Source: UBA4408 sp002389785 | Lineage (GTDB): Bacteria; Bacteroidota; Bacteroidia; UBA4408 | Reading direction: 5' to 3' | Assembly (NCBI GenBank): GCA_035438985.1 | Contig: DAORJK010000013.1 | Span: 30,797-94,796 of the forward strand | Length of the DNA: 64,000 nt | Part shown: positions 15,423 through 22,742 of the stretch, piece after piece | How positions within the stretch are numbered: the stretch's first letter is position 1 | Layout: each line of letters begins with the position of its first letter | Made by a program: the position numbers and the translations under genes | The notes under the pieces: generated by a model | Databases searched by the model: none | What the model saw: the letters and a program-made list of their open reading frames with translations, nothing else | What the model was told of the DNA's origin: nothing

Positions 15423-16860
15423 TTGCTTTTTGCTTTAGGGGTAAAACGGGAATGCTTTCAGTTGCTAGTTGGCCGATAATCTCTGGTGCTTCGATGTTGC
15501 TGTAGTCTTTAAATTTCGATTGTCGGTAGTAAGGTTTAAGTCTCGCCAATATGGGTTGATGATGTCCACAAATTAGAATTGCTTGAGTATCTTTCATGGT
15601 TCTGATTTCATCATTTGTCATGAGTGGTCGAACTACAGTTCTTTCCTTTTCATCTTTGTATTCATACCTTCCTAATGTTTGTTCCAATTCCTTTGCTGTT
15701 TCTAAGGATGTTCCGGTGAAATACATTTTTGCAAAACAGTTGGATTTAATTGCATCTGCATTGTTTTTTCCATAGTGATTTACCAGTTGATTAAAATCTT
15801 GTACCAAGAGCATGATTCCTGAGCGGTGCTTTCTGACATTGGCAACTGCTAATGATAGCGTTGGAAGGTAGAGTGATGATGCTTCATCAATTAGCAAGAA
15901 AATATCCTTCTCACTCTCTGAGGGAAAGCGTGAAAGAAGGAAAGCAAAGAATTGTTCGAAGAAAAGTGAGGTTAATACAGAGTAATATTTTTGGTCTGCT
16001 ACCGAATTTTGTATGAACAATGCTGTTGGTTTGTTTCTAAACTCAATTAGGTCAAGATTGTCTGTTGATGTAACTTTTGCAATAGATTCATCATTGAAAA
16101 GTTGAAGCGCAGCTTTGCAAGTGGCAATGACTCCACTTACAACTTTGTCATCATAAGCGATAAAGGATTTGTATTCTGCAAACAGAATTTCATCTGCATG
16201 TTCTGAAAACAAGGCATCTACTGATTCTGGATTCCCTCCTAATCTGTTTAAGAGTTGCCTTACATTGTAAAGATTCTGAAATTCTGGTGCTTGCTTTTTT
16301 AGGATAGTGATAAGCATGGCAAGCAATGATGTTGCCTGAGAATTCCAAAATGGATCTTTGCTTTTTCCTCCTAATGCATTTTCAATTAAGAGAGAAGCAA
16401 CCTTCTGAATATCCGATGAGCTTTGCGCTCTGACAAGTGGATTGTAACCCGAAGAATTATTCGGATTAGAAAAGTTCAGTACTTTGATTTCATGGCCTTT
16501 CTGCTTTAAATATCCTGCACTTTTTGAAAAAAGCTCACCCGAAGGATCGTGAATGACAAAACTTCCCTTCATTGTGTATAGTGATGGAAAGAGCACCACG
16601 CTTGATTTTCCAGTACCAGTTCCTCCAATTATGAGTGAATTCTGATACGAATTTTTAACTGATAAATTTCTTCTTCCTGTGAGACAGAAGCCATATTCTC
16701 TGCTTGATAGCAGAGTTCTAGCACTTACAAATTCCGCATTGTAGCTATCCTTCTTTTTAGGAATAGCAGTCCAAGCGAATTGTATAAACTCGAAGATTCC
16801 TTTGAAAATACTTTCTAGAAGTTTTATGAAGAGTATGAGGAGTTGTTCTATGATTTTCAT
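15403..16860 (-). CDS. TraG/VirD4-type coupling ATPase
   Basis: 485 residues. An N-terminal hydrophobic helix is followed by the Walker A loop GGTGTGKSS (about residue 80-88) and Walker B FLLIDEASSL (about 325). The C-terminal TraG-D motif region (NVRKHRSGIMLLVQDFNQL, then KMYFTGTSLETA) is intact. This family links the relaxosome to a type IV secretion channel. It is shorter than full conjugation TraG proteins, as is common in mobilizable elements that borrow a channel from a resident conjugative element. No type IV channel genes are in the window. Confidence 0.88.
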   Translation of the reverse strand: MKIIEQLLILFIKLLESIFKGIFEFIQFAWTAIPKKKDSYNAEFVSARTLLSSREYGFCLTGRRNLSVKNSYQNSLIIGGTGTGKSSVVLFPSLYTMKGSFVIHDPSGELFSKSAGYLKQKGHEIKVLNFSNPNNSSGYNPLVRAQSSSDIQKVASLLIENALGGKSKDPFWNSQATSLLAMLITILKKQAPEFQNLYNVRQLLNRLGGNPESVDALFSEHADEILFAEYKSFIAYDDKVVSGVIATCKAALQLFNDESIAKVTSTDNLDLIEFRNKPTALFIQNSVADQKYYSVLTSLFFEQFFAFLLSRFPSESEKDIFLLIDEASSLYLPTLSLAVANVRKHRSGIMLLVQDFNQLVNHYGKNNADAIKSNCFAKMYFTGTSLETAKELEQTLGRYEYKDEKERTVVRPLMTNDEIRTMKDTQAILICGHHQPILARLKPYYRQSKFKDYSNIEAPEIIGQLATESIPVLPLKQKANEQKEQ

Positions 16861-17021
16861 TTTGTTTAGGGATTAGTGTTTGTTAATGAATGATTGAAGA
16901 AATACATTGATTTGTTGTAAGATGAGTTCTGCCAGTCGGCAGCAACCCCACAACACAAGCAAGATTAGCTTCCCTATAAATTTCAGAAAAGTCCAAATTG
17001 AATTGCCCATGCTTTCCAGTA

Positions 17022-17735
17022 TTAAAAATTAAGATTTGCAGATATTGTCACTTTCGCTCCTTTGCTCTCAAGTAGTTTCTTGTAGAATTCCGAAATGATT
17101 AGAAAACGCGCATCGCTTTTAAGGTCCTTGGGTTGGTATATGAAATAAATTTCAACACCACTTAGCGGACTTATTAAAAGCTCCTTTTCAAATCTTTTCT
17201 GTAATGAATATGGTTGATTTTTCACTAGTTCAAAATCTTCTTTTCGATAGAATGAAAACTCTGGAGTATTTTCCATCAAATCGCTATACACCACTAAAAT
17301 TTTTCTATCTGACTTGCTTTGACTTAGTTGATTTAGTTCTCTTACTATTGGTAAATAGATCGAAGAATTTTCCTTCTCAACTGAATCACTTGGAATTTCA
17401 GACAACTTCGATTCAATTGCAATTTTGAACTTCTTGATTTCACCTTGTCTTTCCATTTCATTTGAAAGCCATTTATTTTGCGGTTCAATCTTTACTTGGC
17501 TTCTTTGGTTATAGCTTACATCGCTCAAGTTCTGAAACTTGAAGATGGCTCCATTTAAAGGGTTTTCAGTTAACCCGAAGAGATTAAATATCTCTTCGGG
17601 TTTGGGTTGCTCTATTATGGAATCGGTAACATCTCTTGCTATGACAAGCTCTGTTGTTGTGTTTCTTTCAGAAACACACCCAACGAGCAAAATAATTAGC
17701 AAAAGAATTCCTGTCGTTTTTAGTATTGTGTTCAT
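17022..17735 (-). CDS. Lipoprotein with possible vWA-like fold, mobile-element cargo
   Basis: I choose the ATG at 17735 (237 residues) because it begins a proper lipoprotein signal (ILLLIILLVGC) and starts 4 nt after the stop of the upstream gene; the longer frame would overlap that gene by over 100 nt. After the signal, LVIARDVTDSI resembles a vWA metal-binding DxTxS start and RKILVVYSDLMENT resembles the later vWA strand. Similar short lipoproteins occur beside mob genes in Bacteroidota elements. The vWA reading is inference. Function unknown; an envelope role during transfer is possible. Confidence 0.6.
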   Translation of the reverse strand: MNTILKTTGILLLIILLVGCVSERNTTTELVIARDVTDSIIEQPKPEEIFNLFGLTENPLNGAIFKFQNLSDVSYNQRSQVKIEPQNKWLSNEMERQGEIKKFKIAIESKLSEIPSDSVEKENSSIYLPIVRELNQLSQSKSDRKILVVYSDLMENTPEFSFYRKEDFELVKNQPYSLQKRFEKELLISPLSGVEIYFIYQPKDLKSDARFLIISEFYKKLLESKGAKVTISANLNF

Positions 17736-17739
17736 GTTT

Positions 17740-18807
17740 TTAGTAGTTAAAGTTTGTAAATGAAATATCTTTAATGTCGGGTTGAGGAAGGACATCCGAA
17801 AAACAATCAGGAATGATTCCATCTTTTCTGTAAGTCCGATTGGTTGCTTTATATAGCTCAATTGTTTCGAAATACATTTTGCGAAGTCTGTCCATGAGTG
17901 AATTGTAGTAGGACTTCATTCGATAGCAATCCTTTTGATTTTCCTGTCTCTCTTCATCAATTTTCTGTCTTTCAATATGAATTTGCTTTACTTCCTTTTC
18001 CAAGTTTTCAATCTCCTTTAAAATCTTGCTTCTGTTTGTTTGCTCTTTCAACTCTGCCCATGTTGGAAGCATGAAGAAGGAAACTAGTGAAGACACTACA
18101 AAAAAGAACAGATTGAACAAAGTGAAGATTAAGGGACTTAAGTGCACGTCATGATTAGCTAAATAATCAGTTCGCAAAATTGCCATCACCCAAAATACTA
18201 ATGAAGCTAATGCAAGTGAGCCCCAAATGAGTAATCTTCTTTGTAAAGTTGTTTTAGCAATCTTGTAGAGAAAAGGTACAAGGTGAGAGAAAATAAAAAC
18301 GCTAAAAGAAACTATTACTGAAAGGAAGAGTGAGAAAAGAAAGCTCTCTCCTGTAACTTGAAACGATTTACTGTTGTAAATTATTTCGCCAAGATTGATT
18401 ATGAAGGTAATGAGTAATGTAAACCATATTCTTTTAATTACACTTCCTTCCTCCTTCTTATCATTCGCATATTTTAGGTTCTTTATCTGTCCTAATTTTT
18501 CCTGAGTTAGTATTGCAAGGTTGTTGTCCTTTTCCTTTAGTGAAATCTCTTCTATTTGCGCTTCCTCAAAATATGAGTGTGGTTGCACATAGTGATAGAT
18601 TTCGGAAGCCTCCATTTCATAGCCAGTTCTTAATTCTCCTGTGAAATGTTCCAATATCTCTTTTGTTGCGAGTGGTCGATTTTCCTGCGCATGATGCATG
18701 GCATTTTTGACAGCCAATTCTTTGATTTGCTTGTCCTTTTTTTGGATTTGATTTTCTAGGGTCTGGTCAACAGAATTCCCAGAAGCAATTATTTTTGCCT
18801 TTTTCAT
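17740..18807 (-). CDS. Four-helix inner-membrane protein with coiled coil
   Basis: 355 residues, first gene of the mobilization operon. Residues 1-120 are polar and helical; about 125-250 contain four hydrophobic segments (WFTLLITFIINLGEIIY, FLFSLFLSVIVSFSVFIF, LLIWGSLALASLVFWVMA, LIFTLFNLFFFVVSSLVSFF); about 255-315 are a coiled coil (EIENLEKEVKQIHIERQKID). It ends 4 nt before the lipoprotein gene. I do not recognise a family. Three GAGTGCAC repeats lie 45-76 nt upstream of the start and may control the operon. Confidence 0.65.
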   Translation of the reverse strand: MKKAKIIASGNSVDQTLENQIQKKDKQIKELAVKNAMHHAQENRPLATKEILEHFTGELRTGYEMEASEIYHYVQPHSYFEEAQIEEISLKEKDNNLAILTQEKLGQIKNLKYANDKKEEGSVIKRIWFTLLITFIINLGEIIYNSKSFQVTGESFLFSLFLSVIVSFSVFIFSHLVPFLYKIAKTTLQRRLLIWGSLALASLVFWVMAILRTDYLANHDVHLSPLIFTLFNLFFFVVSSLVSFFMLPTWAELKEQTNRSKILKEIENLEKEVKQIHIERQKIDEERQENQKDCYRMKSYYNSLMDRLRKMYFETIELYKATNRTYRKDGIIPDCFSDVLPQPDIKDISFTNFNY

Positions 18808-18851
18808 AGTATTAAATTTTTAAGATTTGTAATGATTTTTATTAAAAAACG

Positions 18852-18883
18852 GAGTGCACTTGGAGTGCACATCTAGAGTGCAC
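18852..18883. repeat. Three direct GAGTGCAC repeats (iteron- or operator-like)
   Basis: GAGTGCAC occurs at 18852-18859, 18863-18870 and 18876-18883, each holding the palindrome GTGCAC, and is followed by a TTGCAxxxxGTGCAA-like inverted segment near 18890-18903. The array is 45-76 nt upstream of the first mobilization gene. It may be an operator, an oriT component or integrase arm sites. Confidence 0.55.
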
Positions 18884-18952
18884 AATTGTTGCATTTTGTG
18901 CAAAAATGTACGGTAGGCGACCTTGACTTTATTGGTATTCCAGCGGTGTAGT

Positions 18953-19010
18953 AAGGACTTAAAATCCTGTGGCCATTGCGGCCGTATCGGTTCGATTCCG
19001 ATCCCGGGTA
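18953..19010 (+). pseudogene. 3' fragment of tRNA-Leu(UAA); probable attachment site
   Basis: From the anticodon stem onward the sequence is tRNA-Leu-like: AGGA, loop CTTAAAA (anticodon TAA), TCCT, a long class II variable arm (GGCC...GGCC), T arm ATCGG-TTCGATT-CCGAT, and 3' acceptor strand CCCGGGT plus A. The matching 5' acceptor (ACCCGGG) and a D arm are absent upstream, so this is not a complete gene. Similarity starting at the anticodon stem is the typical footprint left by tyrosine integrases using a tRNA 3' end. Confidence 0.75.
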
Positions 19011-19011
19011 C

Positions 19012-19063
19012 AAAATTCAGAGCGAAAATGAGAGCGAGAGCGAGCATTTTTGTTCTGAATTTT
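19012..19063 (+). terminator. Terminator-like hairpin after the tRNA-Leu fragment
   Basis: AAAATTCAGA (19012-19021) pairs with 19054-19063, and AAAATG (19025-19030) with CATTTT (19045-19050), leaving a 14-nt loop AGAGCGAGAGCGAG. Its position 2 nt after the tRNA 3' end fits the original tRNA terminator. Confidence 0.65.
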
Positions 19064-19166
19064 TCCTCATTCTCATTTTGTTTCTCACTCTTTTTTTTCA
19101 ATTAATTCCTTGTACCCTCGAAGCTGCGCTTCGTTCGGAACTAATCAGAAAAGCTTTGCTTGGGTA

Positions 19167-19335
19167 ACCCCATACTGGCGCGCGCTTGTAGCGCGTGACC
19201 AATGCACTTGCTATTAAATACACATATCTTAATTTTGTACGGATGTCAGAAAAATATAAGTTCAAGGGTCGGGTAAGCATAAATTTTGTAACACCGATAG
19301 AAGTCACGCGCTACAAGCGCGCGCCAGTGAGGGGT
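19167..19335. repeat. REPIN-like pair of inverted REP hairpins (or small MITE)
   Basis: Two 33-nt arms (19167-19199 and 19303-19335) are reverse complements at 31 of 33 positions, about 100 bp apart. Each arm holds a tight GC-rich hairpin CGCGCT-TGT-AGCGCG in an otherwise AT-rich region. This matches the layout of REP sequences mobilised by RAYT transposases as inverted pairs. No transposase is nearby and I see no clear target duplication. A partial third copy lies at 55951-55970. Confidence 0.75.
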
Positions 19336-19376
19336 AAAAATCTACAGAGGTAAAATCTGCCCGATTTCATGACTCA

Positions 19377-21215
19377 CTATTCGTCCTTCTCTTTCCCATA
19401 CACATATTTACACATTTTTGTAGCGTGTGCTTTAAGTATATTTGCCATACCTTCATACTGTCCGAATAATCCCTTTTCCTCTTTAAAAATTACAGGAGAG
19501 CTATAATATGTTCGTGTACCACAGTAAAATTGTCCTATGTTTTTTGCTTCTTTATCTGATTCCTCTGCTTTTCCGGGATTGGGCCCCATCATCGTCATTA
19601 CCACAGCATTTACTCCATAATCATCTTTTGTTGATTTAATTTTTCGTGTACAAATATATACTACTACCACAGCATCCACATCCAAGCCTTTAGCCAGATC
19701 ATAACCCAAACTGGAAGTTAATTTTCGATTTGCCGAAAAAATTCCCTGGTCGAAATTGGAAAGGGTCGATTCATCTGCAGCTTCATTACAAACAAAGAAA
19801 GAGCGGTATCCTTTTCCGGCTGGCGAAATTTTTAATGTAGAAGCAGTGGCTACGGCAACATCCCAAACGTTGGAGCTTGCAGCCCCTCTTTTGGTAATTG
19901 TTGTTTTTTCCTTTTTCGCCGATTCCTGATTAAAGTTATAATAGAAGTCTGATTTTTCAGGTGTATCTAAAAACTCATCCGGAGTAAGTAAATCGACTCC
20001 GTTTTCTTTGAAGGATGCTTTCAGTGCGGCAATGCTTTCGCCATAAAAACCATTAATTTGTGTTTGTCCTATGATGTCGGAGGTTCGCCAAACAGAAGTT
20101 GTAACACTGCCTGTGTAAGTTCCACCCTGTACTTTTCCTTTACCGGGATCATACAGGTAATAGCTGATGAGCGCTACTTTTTTGGGTTTAGATTTTAGCA
20201 AATCCATATTTGCACTATAACCGCCTCCATTGCTGTTTCTTCCTTCCCTTGGAAAATCATATTTTACCTTTATTTTATCGGGATTTTGAGTTTCTTCGGC
20301 AAAGGGAGTTACTTTATTAGTTAGACCGGTTTCCTTTAGATCGGCTCCATTTTTTATAAAAAGTCGAACAATTTCTTCATTACCAAACCCACCTGCAATG
20401 GCAAGTGTAAGTGGTGAAGAGGGTTTACCTCCTGCAAATCCTTTGTTTTTTTCGTTGATGTTTAGACCTTGACTTAAAAGCAGCGCCAACATTTCATCAG
20501 GAGTGCCCAATCTGTCCTCAGGCATATCTTCGGCATACCACTCCGGCATTTTTATGCCATATGATTCCATGCTTGTTTTGGCAGCAGCAAACACCTGTCT
20601 GCGTGCACCAATTGATTTGGCATAAAGAGCAAACGTATGCATCAAACCATTACCATCGTAAACGGCTAAATCGGCTTTAGCTCCCTTCTCAAAAAGCAAC
20701 TTCGCACAGGGTACGCAATTCGTATTCATTACCACACTGTGCAAAGGATATATTTCTGTTGGTTTTGCGGCTTTAAGTGCAGTTTCCCAAGCTTTAATTA
20801 GGTCTTTATTGCCATCTTTGCCCTTTGCCTTTTCCTTTTCTATTAATAATTTAAACGTTTCTCCCGGATTGGTTCTTCCCGGTTTGTTAGGGTTAGCACC
20901 GGCCGCAAGAAGTAATTTTATAACATCCGTTGAATAAAACGTAGCTGCTTGAACCAGGGCCGGATATTCACCAAGATTAGGATCAGCTCCTTTATCCAGT
21001 AATAGTTTAGTGATGTCGGGCCATAAATAAGCCGAAGCAATTGGAGGATTCCCTGCTTCTAAAGCATTTACATCAGCACCGGCAGTAATTGCCGCCGTAG
21101 CTTTAGCAAAATCTCCACCTTTGCAGGCAGCAAAAAGATCTTCATTTGCACCTGCATAGCATTCCATACTTGCAAAGAACACAAGTAGTAGTAGTAAAGA
21201 GTATGTGTTTTTCAT
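19377..21215 (-). CDS. Exported ankyrin-repeat protein
   Basis: 612 residues with a signal peptide (LLLLLVFFASMECYAG). Ankyrin repeats occupy about residues 25-125 (DLFAACKGGDFAKA, ITAGADVNALE, LLLAAGANPNKPG) and recur around 155-185 and 265-305 (LTLAIAGGFGNEEIVRLFIK). The C-terminal 280 residues are a separate domain with no repeats: KKVALISYYLYDPGKGK, a VWDVAVATASTLK helix and DVDAVVVVYICTRKI strands; I do not recognise it. Ankyrin repeats mediate protein contacts; the protein is probably periplasmic or surface-exposed. It stands alone, with the REPIN on its downstream side (the gene is on the minus strand and ends at 19377). Confidence 0.8.
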   Translation of the reverse strand: MKNTYSLLLLLVFFASMECYAGANEDLFAACKGGDFAKATAAITAGADVNALEAGNPPIASAYLWPDITKLLLDKGADPNLGEYPALVQAATFYSTDVIKLLLAAGANPNKPGRTNPGETFKLLIEKEKAKGKDGNKDLIKAWETALKAAKPTEIYPLHSVVMNTNCVPCAKLLFEKGAKADLAVYDGNGLMHTFALYAKSIGARRQVFAAAKTSMESYGIKMPEWYAEDMPEDRLGTPDEMLALLLSQGLNINEKNKGFAGGKPSSPLTLAIAGGFGNEEIVRLFIKNGADLKETGLTNKVTPFAEETQNPDKIKVKYDFPREGRNSNGGGYSANMDLLKSKPKKVALISYYLYDPGKGKVQGGTYTGSVTTSVWRTSDIIGQTQINGFYGESIAALKASFKENGVDLLTPDEFLDTPEKSDFYYNFNQESAKKEKTTITKRGAASSNVWDVAVATASTLKISPAGKGYRSFFVCNEAADESTLSNFDQGIFSANRKLTSSLGYDLAKGLDVDAVVVVYICTRKIKSTKDDYGVNAVVMTMMGPNPGKAEESDKEAKNIGQFYCGTRTYYSSPVIFKEEKGLFGQYEGMANILKAHATKMCKYVYGKEKDE

Positions 21216-21388
21216 TTTAAGAAATTTTTAGATTTAACACAATAGTATATAATTGTAGAATCAACAAGAACGAATTGAATGTCTGTTTTTTAAATATCTT
21301 ACTCATGTTCTTTTTAATTCGCTAAATCCCTTATCTCAGGATGAGCTAAATCTTAAATTAAAGTTTATAACCATTGTTACCCCTTTTC

Positions 21389-21401
21389 GTAAATCTTTAT
21401 A
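21389..21401 (+). promoter_or_regulatory. Candidate operator, copy 1 (GTAAATCTTTATA)
   Basis: The 13-mer begins 69 nt before the ATG of the AraC-type regulator gene. The same 13-mer begins 75 nt before the FG-GAP protein gene. The shared motif at matching distances suggests a binding site for the regulator itself. Confidence 0.4.
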
Positions 21402-21457
21402 AGTATTAACGTTTTATTTTCTGCTTTACCGAAATTTAGCTACAATTGCTTAAATGT

Positions 21458-22621
21458 ATGAATACTATGGTTCAGCCCGGTTTTAATTCATGGACTTCAA
21501 TTTTTTTGCTTGCTGCAGTGCAGGGTGTTTTTGTTTCGTTAGTATTGCTCATTGGGAAAAAGGAAAACCGATTTGCTAACAGTATGCTTGCACTATTAGT
21601 ATTGTTATTCTCAATTACTCTTTTTGAATATGTTCTTTACTGGACAAATTATCTCACACATTTTCCACATTTTATGTCGTTAAGTGAGGGTTTTCCGTTT
21701 TTGTTTGGGGTTATTTTGTTTTTTTATTTTAGAACTGTTTTTGAAAAACGTAAAATCGAAAAACAAGATTTTATACATCTCCTACCCTTTCTATTGTTTC
21801 TCGTTTATATGTTGCCGCGCTATTTATCGTTTAGCGAGGTTAAGTTGCTCTGGATACAGGGTAAAAAGGCCTCCCCTTCCCTGTTCCATTATCCACGTTG
21901 GCTAGCCAATTTACCCGGTTTACACTGGGTAAAAACGTTTGCGATGTCGGGTTACTTACTTGTTACTTATTATCGTTATCGGGCATTCAGCAAATTGAAT
22001 CCCGAAGTTCAAGTTTGGTTTAACTGGATAAGCGGGCTTTTCGCTGGTTTTATTTTGAGCTATGCCTCCTATTTTGTGTTGATTAATTTTTCGTTTTTTA
22101 ATAGCGCATGGGATTACATGATTTCGTTCAGCATGTTATTTATGATTTATTTTATTGCTTGGTTTGGGTATTTACAGCCCAAAGTTTTTCAAGGATTTTC
22201 GTTAAAGGAGGCCATTGTAGAACCTGAGAAATACAAAAACTCACCTCTTAACGACTCGTTGGGTAATGAATTATTGATGATTTTGGAAACCTCAATGAGC
22301 AGTAAAAAAATATTTCTTGACCCTGAAATTCGGCTCGAAAAACTTGCCACCCTCTTGGGAATAAAAAAACATCTTTTATCTCAATTAATTAACGAGAAGA
22401 AAGGAATGAGTTTTTTCGAATACATTAACAGTTTAAGGATTGAAGAAGCGAAGCTTTTGCTAAAACAAAAGAGTAAAAAAGAATTAACAGTTAGTGAGGT
22501 TGCTTATATGGTAGGTTTTAATAATAAGGTATCGTTTAATTCGACCTTTAAAAAAATAACCGGTAAAACGCCAACTGAATATCGAAACCAACTTGAAAAT
22601 TCCAACGCAACAATCGCTTAA
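21458..22621 (+). CDS. Membrane-anchored AraC-family transcriptional regulator
   Basis: 387 residues from the ATG at 21458 (a TTG at 21446 is less likely). The first 240 residues hold seven or so transmembrane helices (from SWTSIFLLAAVQGVFVSLVL to LFMIYFIAWFGYL). The C-terminal 110 residues are an AraC DNA-binding domain with two helix-turn-helix units: LATLLGIKKHLLSQLINE and VSEVAYMVGFNNKVSFNSTFKK, followed by GKTPTEYR. Such proteins sense an envelope or lipid signal through the membrane part and bind DNA directly. The downstream FG-GAP protein gene shares a candidate operator with this gene's own upstream region, suggesting autoregulation plus control of the neighbour. Confidence 0.87.
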   Translation: MNTMVQPGFNSWTSIFLLAAVQGVFVSLVLLIGKKENRFANSMLALLVLLFSITLFEYVLYWTNYLTHFPHFMSLSEGFPFLFGVILFFYFRTVFEKRKIEKQDFIHLLPFLLFLVYMLPRYLSFSEVKLLWIQGKKASPSLFHYPRWLANLPGLHWVKTFAMSGYLLVTYYRYRAFSKLNPEVQVWFNWISGLFAGFILSYASYFVLINFSFFNSAWDYMISFSMLFMIYFIAWFGYLQPKVFQGFSLKEAIVEPEKYKNSPLNDSLGNELLMILETSMSSKKIFLDPEIRLEKLATLLGIKKHLLSQLINEKKGMSFFEYINSLRIEEAKLLLKQKSKKELTVSEVAYMVGFNNKVSFNSTFKKITGKTPTEYRNQLENSNATIA

Positions 22622-22667
22622 TTGGATGAATCTGATGAATGAGCGGTGGTGCTTTTAAGCGTATTTG

Positions 22668-22680
22668 GTAAATCTTTATA
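22668..22680 (+). promoter_or_regulatory. Candidate operator, copy 2, inside a hairpin
   Basis: GTAAATCTTTATA is repeated exactly here, 75 nt before the FG-GAP gene. Here it also forms part of an 8-bp inverted repeat, GGTAAATC (22667-22674) with GATTTACC (22683-22690). Confidence 0.4.
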
Positions 22681-22742
22681 GCGATTTACCTTTATTGGAG
22701 CAGGTGTAGTTTAATTTGGTTAAAATTTAGAACCAAAAAACT

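Larger units (their letters stand above)
13089..19010 (-). mobile_element. Mobilization module of a probable tRNA-Leu-inserted integrative element
   Basis: Six co-directional genes (membrane protein, lipoprotein, coupling ATPase, MobC-like, relaxase, ArdC-like) form a standard mobilizable set. Immediately beyond their upstream end are three direct repeats (18852-18883) and a 3' tRNA-Leu fragment (18953-19010) that looks like an attachment site. No integrase is present in the window; the left end is not defined and may lie before position 1. Confidence 0.75.

Noticed and set aside
18901..19010. A complete tRNA-Leu gene
   Set aside because: The 5' acceptor strand and D arm that would pair with CCCGGGT are absent, so only the 3' part is tRNA.
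18820..19307. Several short frames on both strands over the tRNA-Leu fragment and REPIN
   Set aside because: They read through the tRNA fragment and the inverted repeats and have no protein-like features.
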